Source of the DNA: Blastocatellia bacterium
GTDB taxonomy: Bacteria > Acidobacteriota > Blastocatellia > Pyrinomonadales > Pyrinomonadaceae
Reading direction: 5' to 3'
NCBI GenBank assembly: GCA_003168335.1
Contig: PMSM01000003.1
Span: forward strand, 62,001-126,000
Length of the DNA stretch: 64,000 bases
Below the pieces are notes generated by a model, which saw nothing but the letters and a program-made list of their open reading frames with translations, had not been told where the DNA came from and made no database searches. This document shows positions 63,068 through 64,000 of this stretch, piece after piece. Every line of letters starts with the position of its first letter. Within the stretch, counting starts at the first letter, position 1. Position numbers and translations under genes: made by a program.

Positions 63068-63147
63068 ATTGATTGCGGATTTCGAATTGCGGACTGCGGA
63101 TTTAAGAACACCTCAAATTCGCAATCCGCATTCCGAAATTCGCAATT
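63068..63147. repeat. AT-rich intergenic repeat, GCGGATTTCGAATTGCGG type
   Basis: Forward units near 63073-63105 are mirrored by inverted AATTCGCAATCCGCATTCCG units near 63115-63147. It fills the gap between the ACT-domain and EutN/CcmL genes and belongs to the same family as 62467-62580. Confidence 0.65.
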
Positions 63148-63149
63148 CC

Positions 63150-63479
63150 CTATTTCTGACCGTTATCGCTGCTCAGCCTGTGTGCGGCCTCGCGCAGCTC
63201 TTCTGAATTGCTATCGGTAAGATCAACCCGATCGACTATGCCGACCACCGCAGCTTCGATTGACATGTCCTGATTGCCAATAGCAGTACGCGCTGCCTTG
63301 CCAAACGCGCACATCACCGTCTCTCCCGGACCCGCGCCCAGACGATCGGCAACCACGATTACACTTTTCGTGGGTTCCTTATCCAGGTCGAACGGATGCA
63401 CAACCAGAAAACGGACACCCTCGAGATCGGGCGTCTTCTTGGTTGACCAAACAGTGCCGACGACTTTGCCTAAGAACAT
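63150..63479 (-). CDS. EutN/CcmL microcompartment vertex protein (BMC-P)
   Basis: This pentamer caps the corners of the polyhedral shell. The start MFLGKVVGTVWSTKKTPDLEG and the strands FLVVHPFDL and SVIVVADRLGAGPGETVM match the family, as does AVVGIVDRVDL. The length of 109 is somewhat above the usual 85-100 because of a charged C-terminal tail (NSEELREAAHRLSSDNGQK). Together with the BMC-H gene it shows that a closed shell can be built, provided further hexamer or trimer genes lie beyond the window edge. Confidence 0.95.
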   Translation of the reverse strand: MFLGKVVGTVWSTKKTPDLEGVRFLVVHPFDLDKEPTKSVIVVADRLGAGPGETVMCAFGKAARTAIGNQDMSIEAAVVGIVDRVDLTDSNSEELREAAHRLSSDNGQK

Positions 63480-63564
63480 GCAGAAACCATACTTAGTTCT
63501 TTGTACTTTGAGAAGAACCTAAGCGAGCGAAAGAACCAAGTACACAAAGCACCAGGTTCAAAGT

Positions 63565-63963
63565 TCAGATCTTTGCAAATACCTCTGCCGGATCGCCAAT
63601 GTCCCGGGCTGAAGGCGTGATAATGGTGCGCGGGCCGACGTAAATCTTCTCGCCTTTTTGAATCGCCCGCCGCACGTCGTCCTCGCTGACAAACTCGGCC
63701 ATTTTGCGGCCGTTTGATGCCGCACTCGCAGGCTCGCGTACAGATCCAGAGGCCCCGCGATTGCCGCCCGCGCTCGTCGAATAATCATTTCTCGAAGTGT
63801 TGGAAGTCGGCGCCGGGGGCGCGGCCTCCGGCTGTCGATTTGCCAGAAAGCGATCGACGATGGCGGCAATCTCCTGACGGCTTACCTTTGGAGCTGGAGT
63901 GTCAACACCGCGCGACGTGGGCGGCGCGGGGGTGGTGCTAACGGCTGCGGGTGACTGCGACAT
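63565..63963 (-). CDS. Microcompartment-associated linker protein, start uncertain
   Basis: From the ATG at 63963 the product is 132 residues, but the same frame stays open upstream to the window edge ([12 protein letters not shown] before the Met). The true protein may be larger, with this as its C-terminal part. A Thr/Ala/Pro-rich stretch leads to an amphipathic helix ([18 protein letters not shown]), then a second Ala/Pro/Ser/Asn-rich linker and a compact end with [20 protein letters not shown] and ITPSARDIG. Helix-plus-linker is typical of proteins targeted to microcompartments. The [13 protein letters not shown]-type end resembles segments in several microcompartment-associated proteins, from memory. 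No catalytic domain is visible here. Confidence 0.75.
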   Translation of the reverse strand: MSQSPAAVSTTPAPPTSRGVDTPAPKVSRQEIAAIVDRFLANRQPEAAPPAPTSNTSRNDYSTSAGGNRGASGSVREPASAASNGRKMAEFVSEDDVRRAIQKGEKIYVGPRTIITPSARDIGDPAEVFAKI

Positions 63964-64000
63964 CCTTATGGCAGGTTGCGCGGCGACTGCTGGTCGCTTG

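Overview
The window most likely comes from an Acidobacteriota genome, probably of the Blastocatellia type. Five secreted proteins carry the acidobacterial VWFA-related architecture (signal peptide, DxSxS metal site, conserved Arg/Tyr-rich tail). Intergenic DNA is full of short GC-rich palindromic repeats. Leaderless or TTG starts are common, and tricorn-like, S41 and S46 peptidases and an OAR-like receptor module are present. The taxonomic call is inference from gene content. No rRNA, tRNA, CRISPR array, integrase or transposase was recognised.

Layout. 1-8.9 kb is housekeeping: inositol monophosphatase, a lysophospholipid acyltransferase, a tandem PilZ protein, gyrA, a MoaD-MoaE fusion, a LON-domain protein and pterin carbinolamine dehydratase. 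9-16.5 kb holds two overlapping VWFA genes and a very large soluble hybrid histidine kinase (two receiver, seven PAS and two GAF domains). 16.6-25.7 kb is mixed: a solitary KAS III/chalcone-synthase-like enzyme with a decayed gene and a DUF6968-like gene behind it, two secreted proteins between short repeats, an SMP-30-like propeller, a GrdB-like protein, an S41 peptidase, and DUF4149 and DUF309 proteins. 25.7-28.1 kb has a third VWFA protein and an OmpA-family protein. 28.7-35.3 kb encodes a complete 2-oxoacid dehydrogenase complex, transcribed lpd, E1 alpha, a lipoprotein, E1 beta, a DUF4242 protein, E2. 35.6-54.3 kb carries mostly secreted proteins and peptidases, a cNMP/DUF1003 membrane protein, two more VWFA proteins, an MFS exporter and a CheY-like regulator. 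54.3-58.7 kb has a DUF4139 protein with an embedded OAR-type module and an MscS/cNMP channel.

The most interesting region is 59.6-64.0 kb, a minus-strand run that is part of a bacterial microcompartment locus. It has one hexameric shell protein (BMC-H), one vertex protein (EutN/CcmL), a UPF0210 (DUF711, 'PFL family') protein, its usual ACT-domain partner with an unusual N-terminal extension resembling an encapsulation helix, and a linker protein that runs towards the window edge. No standard signature enzyme (diol dehydratase, ethanolamine lyase, glycyl-radical enzyme, aldolase) is visible. The compartment may therefore enclose UPF0210 chemistry, whose reaction is unknown, or the main enzymes may lie beyond base 64000.

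A second theme is repeat invasion of coding sequence. Intergenic palindromic elements appear to have become the linker of the MoaD-MoaE fusion and the N-terminal part of a lipoprotein reading frame inside the dehydrogenase operon.
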